A stretch of 64,000 nucleotides of DNA from Pseudomonadota bacterium (GTDB lineage Bacteria > Pseudomonadota > Gammaproteobacteria > Burkholderiales > Burkholderiaceae_C): assembly GCA_021819435.1 (NCBI GenBank), contig JAKARB010000015.1, positions 1 to 64,000 of the forward strand. Direction: 5' to 3'. The notes beneath the pieces were generated by a model that did not search any database, had not been told where the DNA came from, and saw nothing but the letters and a program-made list of their open reading frames with translations. The position numbers were made by a program, and so were the translations under genes. The first letter of the stretch is position 1; every line of letters begins with the position of its first letter. Shown piece by piece: positions 1-8,689 of this stretch.

Positions 1-214
1 TCACTCAGGAATTGAAGTGACACATTAGTGTTGACACTTCTATTTCCATGAGCGTTTGGTCCAAGGACCTGGCGTCTTGCGACACCAGCGCACCTCTCAC
101 GAACCAAACACCCACGCTTATCGGCTGCTGATTTTTAAAGAACAGTTCACTGAACTGACTTAACGCTGCAGCCGTTTGCTTGCTGCTTTGTTTTGTCTGT
201 CGCGATCAGCGAAG
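1..214 (-). promoter_or_regulatory. rRNA operon leader with boxA
   Basis: Read on the minus strand, this stretch has the layout of a betaproteobacterial 16S leader. A boxA-like antitermination element (TGTTCTTTAA) lies at 135-144. A perfect 7-bp inverted repeat (CAGTTCA/TGAACTG, one-base centre) lies at 143-157. A conserved-looking AT-rich run leads to the window edge. No mature 16S bases are visible, so the rRNA gene would begin just left of position 1. A similar boxA also occurs in 16S-23S spacers, but the promoter at 221-250 favours the operon start. Confidence 0.65.
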
Positions 215-220
215 AACGCA

Positions 221-250
221 ATTATGGCACCCTTTTGACAGCCTTTGCAA
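221..250 (-). promoter_or_regulatory. Probable rRNA P1 promoter
   Basis: The minus strand carries a -35 TTGCAA (245-250) and a -10 CATAAT (221-226) with an 18-bp spacer. The discriminator after it is TGCGTTC. The sequence just upstream (about 251-280) has an A/T-rich stretch that could serve as an UP element. Transcription would start near 213-214 and run toward the boxA leader. From about 281 to 643 I see no gene, only the unassigned region in front of rsmE. Confidence 0.6.
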
Positions 251-643
251 GCCCTTCGCCAAAAAATCTTCAACTTTCAGTGTGCGGCCAGTGACGACGG
301 GGCGCTGGACACGGCGATTGATGGCGTTGGCTAGCGAACGCGCCAAGGGCGCGAGATCGTACAGCAGATGTGGCGTGGCGGAAGCACCACGTGACAGACA
401 ATGCTGGATTGCCGTCACAGGCGTGCACAGGTTGCCAAGAAGCAGCGCGCGAATGGGCTCATTGGCGGGCGAAGCGGGTAAGCAATCAGCTCCTGTTGGG
501 CATGCGATGGAAGCTGCGTGCTGAGCAAGGGCCATCGCTTGAGATCGGGTGCTGTTTGGCCCCCACTTCTCGCTTGTGACAGATCAGGCTCAAGTCAAAG
601 CAAACGAATCGCGCCTTGGGCGCAGGAGAAACAGAACGTGTCG

Positions 644-1534
644 ATGGGTCCTCGCTTGCATGTGGATGGCGTGAAGCTGGATGTGAGTGGCGCGGTGTTC
701 GCGCTCGACGAAGGGCCATCGCGGCATGTGCAGGTGTTGCGCATGCAGCCGGGCGAGGGACTGTGCTTGTTCGATGGTCAAGGGCACGAATGGCAGGCCG
801 AAGTGGCCGAGATGGGGCGCAAGGTGGTGCAGGTGCGGGTGCTGCATGGCGTCGACAACGACCGAGAGTTGCCCGTGCGGGTGACGCTGGCTGTCGGGAT
901 GACGGCCAACGATCGCATGGACACGCTGGTTGAGAAGGCAACGGAATTGGGGGCACACGCCATCCAGCCTTTGATGTGCGCGCGCTCTGTGCTGCGGCTG
1001 GATGGCGAGCGGGCAATGAAGAAGGTGGCGCACTGGCAGGCGGTGGCGGTGGCAGCGAGCGAGCAGTGCGGGCGTGCGGTGGTGCCGCAAGTGCTGCCAG
1101 TGCTGTCGTCGATGAGCTGGTTGCGGCAGGCGGCACAAATGCAACCCGCCGGGCAGGCAGAACACGTTGCAAAGATGGCGGGAGCTGCATCAAGGATTGA
1201 GCGCTCCGCTGATGGCGGGGAGCCTGAGCCCGTCGGCGGTTGGCAGGCACGCGGGGTGTTGAGCTTGCGGGAGGCAGCGCCTGTGGGCAGATGGCTCGAC
1301 AGGCTGTTGGCTGAGCGGGCGGAGCGGTCCGCGCAGCTTGAGATGGCGACCCAGGCTTCGCTGCGCGCGAACTGGTGCTTCTTCAGTGGGCCGGAAGGCG
1401 GGCTGACGCCAGAAGAAGAAGACCAGGCTTTGTCGGCTGGCTGGCAGGCAGTGAGCCTGGGACGGCGGGTGCTGCGAGCGGACACGGCGCCGCTGGCGGT
1501 GTTGAGCGTGATTGGGGCGACCCTGGGGGCCTGA
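644..1534 (+). CDS. rsmE: 16S rRNA (uracil(1498)-N3)-methyltransferase RsmE
   Basis: SPOUT-class methyltransferase that uses SAM to methylate U1498 of 16S rRNA in the 30S subunit. The N-terminal PUA-like part has the family motif RHVQVLRMQPGE near residue 25. The C-terminal SPOUT knot has SGPEGGLTPEEE (about 247) and LGRRVLRADTAP (about 271). The start at 644 matches the usual family N-terminus; an in-frame start at 518 would add 42 residues of no family resemblance. At 296 residues it is some 50 longer than usual, because of an insertion at roughly residues 155-225. It is monocistronic and divergent from the rRNA operon. Confidence 0.93.
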   Translation: MGPRLHVDGVKLDVSGAVFALDEGPSRHVQVLRMQPGEGLCLFDGQGHEWQAEVAEMGRKVVQVRVLHGVDNDRELPVRVTLAVGMTANDRMDTLVEKATELGAHAIQPLMCARSVLRLDGERAMKKVAHWQAVAVAASEQCGRAVVPQVLPVLSSMSWLRQAAQMQPAGQAEHVAKMAGAASRIERSADGGEPEPVGGWQARGVLSLREAAPVGRWLDRLLAERAERSAQLEMATQASLRANWCFFSGPEGGLTPEEEDQALSAGWQAVSLGRRVLRADTAPLAVLSVIGATLGA

Positions 1535-1749
1535 GGAGGCAAAACGGCAGGCGCGGCTGGTGCGTCATGGCAGACACAAGCTCGGTCATCGATGAGCCTG
1601 GTCAGTGACGCCCCACGCCCTGGCGACGGGACGCTTGATTGGGCGGAGCAGATGCAGTGGCCAGAAAGCGGTGACCAGGCAATCAGCCCAAACCGGGGCA
1701 GCTGCGCGCGCCCCCGCATCCAGCAGGTGAGGCTCGGGTGGACAGCGGC

Positions 1750-3273
1750 TCAGCCCTCCGGCGTCGCGCCAGGGTCTGCAGGACGATCTGCGGATGCAGC
1801 GCGAGGCTTGTTGCTGCCAGCGACGAGGTCGAAACGGAAGAGCCGGCATTCGATGGGGCCGTTGAACATGACGACGCGGCGGCTTTCCTTCAGGCGCATG
1901 GCGCCGGGCAGCTTCATGTCCGGGCTGAGGATCCAGGCGGTCCAGCCGGTGTAGTGCTTCTTCCAGTGCGAGGACAGGCGTTGGAAGAAGGTAGCGGCGG
2001 CTTCGTCTTCCTGGAAGTTCTCGCGAGCGATGCGCACGCCGGGGCGGGCCATGTCCTCGGGCTCGTCGATGTCGGCGGCGTAGCGGTCGCCTCGTTGTTC
2101 GGCGCGTTGGCCGTAGGCGTTGCGGGCCGAGCCCTTGGTGTCGATGCGTTCGCCATAGGGCGGGTTGAACATCAGCACGCCGCGCTCGCAGGGCACAGGG
2201 CGCTGCAGCGCGTCGGCGGTCTTGAATTCGATGGCGTGGCGCACGCCGGCGCGCTCGGCGTTGCGGGTGGCGAAGTCGGTCATGCGGAAGGCGACGTCGC
2301 CTGCGTGGATGGCCACTTGCGGCGGGCGCTGGCGGGCGCGGGCGGCCTGCTTGAGCTGCTGCCAGGCCGCTAGGTGCGGACGGAAGGGCAGCAGTTTTTC
2401 GAAAGCGAAGCGGCGTTGCAGGCCGGGAGCGATGTCACATGTGATCTGCGCAGCCTCGATAGGGATGGTGCCAGCGCCGCAGCAGGGGTCGAGCAGCGGC
2501 CCGTCTTCAGGACGGCCTTGCCAGCCGGCGGCGGCGAGCATGGCGGCAGCGAGGGTTTCCTTCAGCGGGGCTTCGCCGGTGTCTTCGCGCCAGCCGCGCT
2601 TGAAGAGGGCCTCGCCGGAGGTGTCGACGTAGAGGATGGCATCCATGTCGTCGAGGTAGAGGACGAGGCCGAGATCCGGGTGGCGGGTGTCGACGCTGGG
2701 TCGCTCGCCGGTGCGTTCGCGCAGGTCGTCGCAGACGGCGTCCTTGATGCGCAGGCCGGCGAAGTTGAGGCTGCGCAGGTGGCTGCGGCGCGAGGTGACG
2801 TCGACGCGCAGGGTCTGGCGGGGTGTGATCCAGTCGGACCAGTTGACTGTGCGGCCGAGGGCGTAGATGTCGTCCTCGTGGCGGTAGACGCGGGAGGCGA
2901 CGCGCCAGAGCACGCGTTGGGCCAGACGACTCTCGAGGTTGAGGCGCATGGCGCTGTCGATGAGCGCAGCCTGGCGCTCGACGGGGGCGCGCAAGGTAGG
3001 CGCGGGCTGGACTTCGATGCCGCCGCGCGATGCTTCGATGAGGGGCGCTGGACCGAGGATGCGGCGAGCCTCTTCGAGCAGCAGTTCTTCGACACCAGCC
3101 GGGCAGCTCAGGTAGAGGGCAGCAGGGCGGTCAGCCGCGAGCACTGGGCCGGCAGGCGCGGGACGCGCTCCGGAAGAGACTGGCGGTCGAGGGGCGCGTG
3201 GCCCCTCGGCCTGGCCTGGGGGGCGGCCGGTGGCGGCAGAAACACGGGGACGACGGATCGGTTTGATCGGCAT
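1750..3273 (-). CDS. rlmL: 23S rRNA (guanine-N2)-methyltransferase, RlmL-type
   Basis: 507-residue THUMP plus Rossmann methyltransferase of the UPF0020 family, related to the RlmL half of E. coli RlmKL, which makes m2G2445 in 23S rRNA. The first 45 residues are a low-complexity Arg/Pro/Ala tail. The THUMP domain follows (LYLSCPAGVEELLLEEARR), then the SAM-binding motif LDPCCGAGTIPIEAA (about 260) and the catalytic NPPYGERI (about 368). There is no fused RlmK domain, which is normal outside gammaproteobacteria. It lies 40 bp downstream of the DUF599 gene on the same strand. The start may be later, as the tail is not conserved in the family. Confidence 0.9.
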   Translation of the reverse strand: MPIKPIRRPRVSAATGRPPGQAEGPRAPRPPVSSGARPAPAGPVLAADRPAALYLSCPAGVEELLLEEARRILGPAPLIEASRGGIEVQPAPTLRAPVERQAALIDSAMRLNLESRLAQRVLWRVASRVYRHEDDIYALGRTVNWSDWITPRQTLRVDVTSRRSHLRSLNFAGLRIKDAVCDDLRERTGERPSVDTRHPDLGLVLYLDDMDAILYVDTSGEALFKRGWREDTGEAPLKETLAAAMLAAAGWQGRPEDGPLLDPCCGAGTIPIEAAQITCDIAPGLQRRFAFEKLLPFRPHLAAWQQLKQAARARQRPPQVAIHAGDVAFRMTDFATRNAERAGVRHAIEFKTADALQRPVPCERGVLMFNPPYGERIDTKGSARNAYGQRAEQRGDRYAADIDEPEDMARPGVRIARENFQEDEAAATFFQRLSSHWKKHYTGWTAWILSPDMKLPGAMRLKESRRVVMFNGPIECRLFRFDLVAGSNKPRAASADRPADPGATPEG

Positions 3274-3313
3274 GGCGGAATGAGACGAGGCGGCGGGCCG
3301 CGTGAAAAGGCGC

Positions 3314-4039
3314 TCAGGCGCGCAGAACGGCCAGCACGTCGGATCGGAATTCGCGACGATACAGCACCCACAACACCGCCACGGTGCCGATGGCGAAGGC
3401 CGCAGGCGAGATGAACCAGCCGATCACCGCGAAAGACATGTAATAGGCGCGCAAGCCATCGGCGAAGCTTTCAGCGGCCATGCCCATGAGTTTGCCGGCG
3501 CGCTCCGCGAAGGCTTCGCGGTCGACCTGCCCGGAGTCGAAGACATCGACATTGGGCGCGGCGCCCACCAGGATCGCGCCGAACGAATACACGCGCATCG
3601 ACCAGGTGAAGCGGAAGAAGGCGTAGACGAAGACGCCGAGCATGACGACGATCTTGATGTCGAAGACCAGCATGGTGGTGCGCGCAGCGAAGGGCAGGTC
3701 CTTGACGAGCTCGGTGGCTTTTTCGGAGGTGCCGAGCACGGCCAGCAGGCCACCGAGCACCAGGATGGTGGTGGAGGCCCAGAAGCTCGGGCTGCTGGAG
3801 AGGTTCTGCGTGACGGCGGCGTCGACGATGCGCTGGTCGCGGTAGGTGACCTGCTTCATCCACAGCATTCGGAAGTGGTTGGTGCTGGCCAGCAAGGTGC
3901 GTTCAACCTTGGCACGGCGGCTGGCGAACTGGGCATAGCCCACCCAGCCAAAGAAGAACAGCGCGAGCGCCGCCCAGTCCTGCCCGGGCAGGACGGCGAG
4001 GAGCTGGGTCGCGGTGACGGAGGGGGCAATGAGGGCCAT
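3314..4039 (-). CDS. DUF599 family membrane protein
   Basis: 241-residue integral inner-membrane protein of the DUF599 family, whose biochemical function is unknown. Hydrophobic segments are seen near residues 20-35 (ALALFFFGWVGYAQF), 85-105 (ASTTILVLGGLLAVLG), 125-145 (IKIVVMLGVFVYAFFRF) and 205-230 (FAVIGWFISPAAFAIGTVAVLWV). The segment RFTWSMRVYSFGAILVGAAP and the following AGKLMGMAAESFADGLRAYY are typical of the family. The gene is in line with rpoN upstream (118 bp) and rlmL downstream. The usual hpf/hprK genes that often follow rpoN in Burkholderiales are not here. Confidence 0.85.
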   Translation of the reverse strand: MALIAPSVTATQLLAVLPGQDWAALALFFFGWVGYAQFASRRAKVERTLLASTNHFRMLWMKQVTYRDQRIVDAAVTQNLSSSPSFWASTTILVLGGLLAVLGTSEKATELVKDLPFAARTTMLVFDIKIVVMLGVFVYAFFRFTWSMRVYSFGAILVGAAPNVDVFDSGQVDREAFAERAGKLMGMAAESFADGLRAYYMSFAVIGWFISPAAFAIGTVAVLWVLYRREFRSDVLAVLRA

Positions 4040-4157
4040 GGTGTGACTCGGTCAACGGGCTTTGGAAGCATCAAAGAGAAAGGCTTCAGTGCGTGCGCCG
4101 AGGACCGCCCTGCGAACGCATGCCGAGCCATGCCAGCGCATCGGTTCAGCGCGACAC

Positions 4158-5705
4158 TCAGAGCGCCTTGCGCAAATTGGCCGGCGCGATCTTGAGGGCT
4201 TCGCGGTACTTGGCCACGGTGCGGCGCGCAACCTGGATGCCCTGCTCTTCGAGCATGCTGGCGAGCTGGCTGTCGGACAGCGGCTTCTTGGCATCTTCCG
4301 CCGTGACCAGCTGCTTGATGAGCGCGCGCACCGCCGTGCTCGATGCGTTGCCGCCGGCCTCGGTGTTCAGCGACGAGCCGAAGAAGTACTTCAGCTCGAA
4401 GGTGCCGAAGGGCGTGTTCATGTACTTGGCCGTGGTCACCCGCGAGATGGTGGACTCGTGCAGGCCGAGCTCATCGGCGATTTCGCGCAGCACCAGCGGC
4501 TTCATCGCGATCTCGCCATGGGTGAAGAAGTTCTTCTGGCGGTCGACGATGGCTTGCGACACGCGCAGGATGGTGTCGAAGCGCTGCTGGATGTTCTTGA
4601 CGAACCAGCGGGCCTCTTGCAGGCGCGAGCTCAGCGCCGTGTGGCTTTCGCTGGCCGCCGTGCCGCGCGGCGAACGCGAGGCGCGCAAGGCCTGCGCATA
4701 CAGGTCGTTGATGCGCAGCTTGGGCATCACGTCGGGGTTGAGCACGACCTTCCAGCCCCGGCCCGATTTCTGGATGATGACGTCGGGAATGATGATGTTG
4801 GCCTCGGCGCGCGTGAAGGCCCGGCCCGGCTTGGGTTCGAGCTGCACGATCAGCCCTTGCGCCTGCTTGACCTCGCCTTCGCTGGCGCCGGTCGCGCTCA
4901 TGAGCTTCTTGGTGTCGCGGCGGGCGAGCAGTTCGAGGTGTTGCTGGCAGATGTCGATGGCGACATCGCGGATGCGCCCCGCCGGCTGCGCGCGCAGTTG
5001 CAGCACCAGGCATTCGTTGAGGTTGGCCGCGCCGACGCCCACGGGCTCCATGTGCTGCAGCCAGCCGAGGGCGCACTTCAGGCGCGAGAGGACCTCTTCG
5101 CGCGTGTCTTCGTCGGCGCCTTCGGGCAGCAGGCTGTCGACGATTTCCTCGAGCGGATCGGCCAGGTAGCCATCTTCGTTGAGGGACTCGATCAGCACCT
5201 CGACGGCGGCCATGTCCTCGGCCCCCAGGCGCATGCCCAGCAGTTGCTGCTTGAGGTGGTCTTGCAGGCTGATGCCGGCGGTGTTGCGCGACATCGGGTC
5301 GAACTCGTCGTCGGCGTCGTTGTTGCGCGAGGGCGCTTCGCTGATGCCGTCGAAGTCGTCGCGCTCGGTGCCGTTTTCCCAGTCGTCGCGCTCGGTCGTG
5401 CCGAGCTCGACGGTGTCGATGCCAGCGGCGTCGCCGTCGGATGAGCCAGCGTCGGACTCGGCTGCCGTGGACGCGGTCTCGTCGCTGTTCTGGCGATCGT
5501 TGCGTTGGCGCTCGTATTCGGCGGCGGCGGCGAGGTCGAGCGCGGGCAGGTCGTCTTCGGGCTCCAGGAAGGGGTTCTGTTCGAGCATCTGCTCGATTTC
5601 CTGGTTGAGCTCCAACGTCGACAACTGCAGCAATCGGATGGACTGCTGCAGCTGCGGCGTCAACGCCATGTGCTGCGAAAGCCGGAACTGCAGTGAAGGC
5701 TTCAT
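4158..5705 (-). CDS. rpoN: RNA polymerase sigma-54 factor
   Basis: Sigma-54 recognises -24/-12 promoters and needs enhancer-binding ATPases. The 515-residue product starts with the glutamine/leucine-rich activator-interacting region (HMALTPQLQQSIRLLQ). An acidic, low-complexity linker follows (about 65-160), then the core-binding domain and the DNA-binding C-terminus, with the RpoN box ARRTVAKYRE close to the end. The start at 5705 agrees with the family N-terminus and has GGAG upstream. It lies 16 bp after lptB, the conserved proteobacterial order lptA-lptB-rpoN. Confidence 0.97.
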   Translation of the reverse strand: MKPSLQFRLSQHMALTPQLQQSIRLLQLSTLELNQEIEQMLEQNPFLEPEDDLPALDLAAAAEYERQRNDRQNSDETASTAAESDAGSSDGDAAGIDTVELGTTERDDWENGTERDDFDGISEAPSRNNDADDEFDPMSRNTAGISLQDHLKQQLLGMRLGAEDMAAVEVLIESLNEDGYLADPLEEIVDSLLPEGADEDTREEVLSRLKCALGWLQHMEPVGVGAANLNECLVLQLRAQPAGRIRDVAIDICQQHLELLARRDTKKLMSATGASEGEVKQAQGLIVQLEPKPGRAFTRAEANIIIPDVIIQKSGRGWKVVLNPDVMPKLRINDLYAQALRASRSPRGTAASESHTALSSRLQEARWFVKNIQQRFDTILRVSQAIVDRQKNFFTHGEIAMKPLVLREIADELGLHESTISRVTTAKYMNTPFGTFELKYFFGSSLNTEAGGNASSTAVRALIKQLVTAEDAKKPLSDSQLASMLEEQGIQVARRTVAKYREALKIAPANLRKAL

Positions 5706-5721
5706 GGACTGCTCCGTCGCC

Positions 5722-6501
5722 TCACATGCGGAAGTGTTCGCCGAGGTAGACCTTGCGGACGTCGGCGTTCTCGATGATCTCGGTGGGGCGGCCTTCGGCC
5801 AGCACCCGGCCCTCGCTGATGATGTAGGCGCGATCACAGATGCCCAGCGTTTCGCGCACGTTGTGATCGGTGATGAGCACGCCGATGCCACGGGCCTTGA
5901 GGAAGCTGATGATGCGCTGGATCTCGATGACCGCGATCGGGTCGACGCCGGCGAAGGGCTCGTCGAGCAGGATGAAGCGCGGCTGCGTGGCCAAGGCGCG
6001 GGCGATCTCGACGCGGCGGCGCTCGCCGCCTGACAGCGCCATCGACGGGCTGGTGCGCAGCTTCTCGATGCTGAGGTCTTTGAGCAGCGCGCTCAGGCGC
6101 TGTTCGATGACGGCGGGTTTGAGCCGCTTGCCCTGCTCGTCGAACTGCAGCTCGAGCACGGCGCGGATGTTGTCCTCGACGTTGAGCTGGCGAAAGATGG
6201 AAGCCTCTTGCGGCAGGTAGCTCAGGCCCATGCGCGAGCGCTCGTGCATGGGCAGGCGCTCGATGCGCTGGCCGTCAATCTCGATGGCGCCGGCGTCGGC
6301 GCGCACCAGACCCACGATCATGTAAAAGCTGGTGGTCTTGCCGGCGCCATTGGGGCCGAGCAGGCCGACCACCTCGCCTGCCGAGACGGCCACGTGCACG
6401 TCATGCACGACGGTGCGCGCGCCATAACGCTTTTTCAGGCTCTGGGCCTGCAGGCGGCTGCCCGCGCTCGACACGTCCGAGGGGGATGCGGAAGGTGACA
6501 T
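5722..6501 (-). CDS. lptB: LPS export ABC transporter ATP-binding protein LptB
   Basis: Cytoplasmic ATPase of the LptB2FGC complex that extracts lipopolysaccharide from the inner membrane. 259 residues with Walker [13 protein letters not shown] signature [15 protein letters not shown], Walker [14 protein letters not shown] and the family's [12 protein letters not shown] switch region. The chosen start is one base after the lptA stop, so the two genes are probably translationally coupled. The N-terminal 20 residues are Ser/Ala-rich and not conserved. The gene feeds directly into rpoN. Confidence 0.96.
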   Translation of the reverse strand: MSPSASPSDVSSAGSRLQAQSLKKRYGARTVVHDVHVAVSAGEVVGLLGPNGAGKTTSFYMIVGLVRADAGAIEIDGQRIERLPMHERSRMGLSYLPQEASIFRQLNVEDNIRAVLELQFDEQGKRLKPAVIEQRLSALLKDLSIEKLRTSPSMALSGGERRRVEIARALATQPRFILLDEPFAGVDPIAVIEIQRIISFLKARGIGVLITDHNVRETLGICDRAYIISEGRVLAEGRPTEIIENADVRKVYLGEHFRM

Positions 6502-6502
6502 C

Positions 6503-7132
6503 TCAGCGGCCACCTTGTGGTTCAACAGGCGCGGCGGGCGCGGGCGAGGCCCCACCAGCCGGCGTACCGCGCGGCGAAATCACGCCCCGCACCCGGCCTG
6601 AAGACGCGCCACCCACAGGGCTGCCGCCCATCACCTGGTAGACGCCGGTCTTGTTGTCGTAGCGGATGGCTTGGCCGTTGACCTCATCGGAGGCGGCTCC
6701 GTCCACGATGCGGCGCATGACAGCGCGGCCGGTGAAGTGCACGGTGTCGTCGCGGCCGTCGTAGAAAATCTTCTCGGCCTCGCCTTCGATCAATTCGTTG
6801 ACGCCGTCGCGTTTTTGCTTGAAGTAGCTGCGCCCGCCCTGGCCGCCGGTGGCGGTGGCCAATTGCGCACCGTCGTTGTTTTGTCGGATTTCAACGCGAT
6901 CAGCGCGGATGACCATCGTGCCCTTGGTGAGGTCGACGTTGCCGGTGAGCACGTTCAGGCGCTGGTCTTCTTCGACGCGCGCGTTGTCCGCCGCGAAGTG
7001 CAGCGGCTGGGCGCGATCGGCCTTCTCGGCCCAGGCCGCTGGCCCGGAAACCAAGCCGGCGGCCAGCAGCGACGCGGCCAGTCCGCGAAGGAGCGGGCGC
7101 GTCAACGTGGTGGCAGGATTGGATGGGAGCAT
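6503..7132 (-). CDS. lptA: LPS transport periplasmic protein LptA
   Basis: Periplasmic bridge protein of the Lpt system. The 209-residue precursor has a signal peptide (hydrophobic core [17 protein letters not shown], cleavage after AAWA). An OstA-like beta-jellyroll follows, with repeated patterns such as [20 protein letters not shown] and [17 protein letters not shown], and then a Gly/Pro/Ala tail. The start at 7132 is preceded by GAAGG; longer frames begin at 7183 or 7234 but lack a good signal peptide. lptC, usually just upstream, is not adjacent; dsbA is. Confidence 0.93.
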   Translation of the reverse strand: MLPSNPATTLTRPLLRGLAASLLAAGLVSGPAAWAEKADRAQPLHFAADNARVEEDQRLNVLTGNVDLTKGTMVIRADRVEIRQNNDGAQLATATGGQGGRSYFKQKRDGVNELIEGEAEKIFYDGRDDTVHFTGRAVMRRIVDGAASDEVNGQAIRYDNKTGVYQVMGGSPVGGASSGRVRGVISPRGTPAGGASPAPAAPVEPQGGR

Positions 7133-7300
7133 GAATACGCCTTCGGCATGAATTTTGCTTAATTCTAGCGCAAGGCGTCGCATGAAAGCCCTGTTTCGCA
7201 CAACACACAGTGCCGTGCCAGGGCATTCGGTCACAACATGCGGGGCGCGATCCCGTGCGACGGGGGCCCGCAGAACCGATCGGGATGTGATCTGGGGCGA

Positions 7301-7963
7301 TCAGCCTTTGCGCAGGCGATCAACCAGGAAGTCGACCGTGGCCAGGGTGCGCGAGGCGGTGCCATTGAGGGACACCGAGGTGGTGAACTGGCCGCCAATG
7401 CCCATCGTCGGCACGCCCTCGATGCGGTAAGCCTCGGCCAGGGAACGCGCCTGGCGAACCTTGGTCTGCACCGAGAAGGAATCGTAAACCGAACGGAACT
7501 TGTCCTTGTCCACGCCTTGCGTGGCGAGGAAGGCCGCGATCTGATCCAGGTCGGCCGAACCGCCTTGCAAGGCGCCACCAGGTTGGTGCATGGCGTTGAA
7601 GACCTTCTCGTGCAAGGCACCCACCAGCCCCATGGCCTCCAGGGCGTAGAACAGGCGCTGGTGTACACCGAAGGGGTTCTCGCGGTAGGCCCAAGGCACG
7701 CGACGGAAAGCCACATGTGCCGGCAGACGCGCCACCCAGGCGGCCAGCGAAGGTTCGAAGTGGAAGCAGTGCGGGCAGCCGTACCAGAAGAATTCGACGA
7801 CCTCGACCTTGCCCGCGGGGGCCGATACGGGCGCGGCCTGGGACAGGCGCGTGTAGTTCTGCCCTTCGATGGGGCCGCCCTGGGCCGAAGCGAGGAGCGG
7901 AGCACCAGCCAAGCCCAGGCCGAGGGCCGAAGCGGCTTGCATCGAAAATTCGCGGCGGTTCAT
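7301..7963 (-). CDS. dsbA: Thiol:disulfide interchange protein DsbA
   Basis: Periplasmic oxidase that introduces disulfides into exported proteins and is reoxidised by DsbB. The 220-residue precursor has an N-terminal MNRREF followed by a hydrophobic stretch, so it may be Tat- or Sec-exported. The thioredoxin-fold active site CPHC is at residues 63-66 and the cis-proline loop GVPTMGIG is near the end. The start at 7963 gives the signal peptide its normal form. The SPOR-domain gene lies 26 bp upstream, so argS-SPOR-dsbA look like one transcription unit. Confidence 0.94.
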   Translation of the reverse strand: MNRREFSMQAASALGLGLAGAPLLASAQGGPIEGQNYTRLSQAAPVSAPAGKVEVVEFFWYGCPHCFHFEPSLAAWVARLPAHVAFRRVPWAYRENPFGVHQRLFYALEAMGLVGALHEKVFNAMHQPGGALQGGSADLDQIAAFLATQGVDKDKFRSVYDSFSVQTKVRQARSLAEAYRIEGVPTMGIGGQFTTSVSLNGTASRTLATVDFLVDRLRKG

Positions 7964-7989
7964 CGAGGGAATCCTTTCGGGAAAATCAA

Positions 7990-8670
7990 TCACTTCTGGA
8001 TGCGCACCAGGGCAGAGTCGATGCCCGCGCCTTGCAACTTGACGCGGACCTCTTCGGCTTGGTCCTTCGCGGCGTAAGGCCCCAGGCGCACGCGGTACAT
8101 CGTGCGCCCGTTGACCTCGCGCTCGGCGACTCGGGCTTCCAGGCCCAGCATTGCCAGCTTGGCCTTCTGCTGTTCGGCTTCCGACTGGCTGGCGTAGGCA
8201 CCGGCCTGCACCTGGTAAGTCAACGCATCGGACGAGGCCCCGGTGGACACGGACTCACCCGAGAGGATGGCCGCCGGGTTGCGCGCGGGCGCCGCGGCAG
8301 AGGCCTTGGCCGACGGCGAAGCAGCCGAGGCAGCCGGGCTCGCGGAAGACGCGGGGGCCGTCACGGGAGGCGCCACGACGGGCACTTCGACCGCCGGCGC
8401 CTCGCCCCCCGCCGAAGCGGCCGACGCGGCCGGCTCGACCTGCACGGGCTTGGGCTTGGCCGGGTTCTTGCCGTAGAGCGGGCTGTTGGGATCCCAGTTC
8501 TTGTTCTTCTCGGCCTCGGCGGCGTCCTGCTCGGCGGTGCGCTGGGGCACCTTGTCGATGAAAGGCAGGGGCACCTTGGTGATGTAGAGCGCCACGCCCA
8601 GGGCGATGGCCAGCCCGATCAGCATGCCGACGATGACGCCCAGGAAGAAGCCGCCGCGTTGGGATTTCAT
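7990..8670 (-). CDS. SPOR domain-containing protein (FtsN-like)
   Basis: 226-residue bitopic membrane protein. A cytoplasmic MKSQRGG is followed by one transmembrane helix (FFLGVIVGMLIGLAIALGVA), a Pro/Ala/Ser-rich periplasmic linker (about 60-145) and a C-terminal SPOR domain (about 148-226: YQVQAGAYASQSEAEQQKA...YRVRLGPYAAKDQAEEV). SPOR domains bind denuded septal peptidoglycan. Architecture and the spot next to argS match the FtsN-like proteins of proteobacteria, so a role in cell division is likely but not shown. It lies 19 bp downstream of argS. Confidence 0.88.
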   Translation of the reverse strand: MKSQRGGFFLGVIVGMLIGLAIALGVALYITKVPLPFIDKVPQRTAEQDAAEAEKNKNWDPNSPLYGKNPAKPKPVQVEPAASAASAGGEAPAVEVPVVAPPVTAPASSASPAASAASPSAKASAAAPARNPAAILSGESVSTGASSDALTYQVQAGAYASQSEAEQQKAKLAMLGLEARVAEREVNGRTMYRVRLGPYAAKDQAEEVRVKLQGAGIDSALVRIQK

Positions 8671-8689
8671 CAGGTCAAGTCCTTGGTGT

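Noticed and set aside
1-214. The left edge as a 16S-23S spacer rather than an operon leader
   Set aside because: The boxA element would fit both, but a good promoter sits directly upstream and no tRNA is seen, so the operon leader is more likely.
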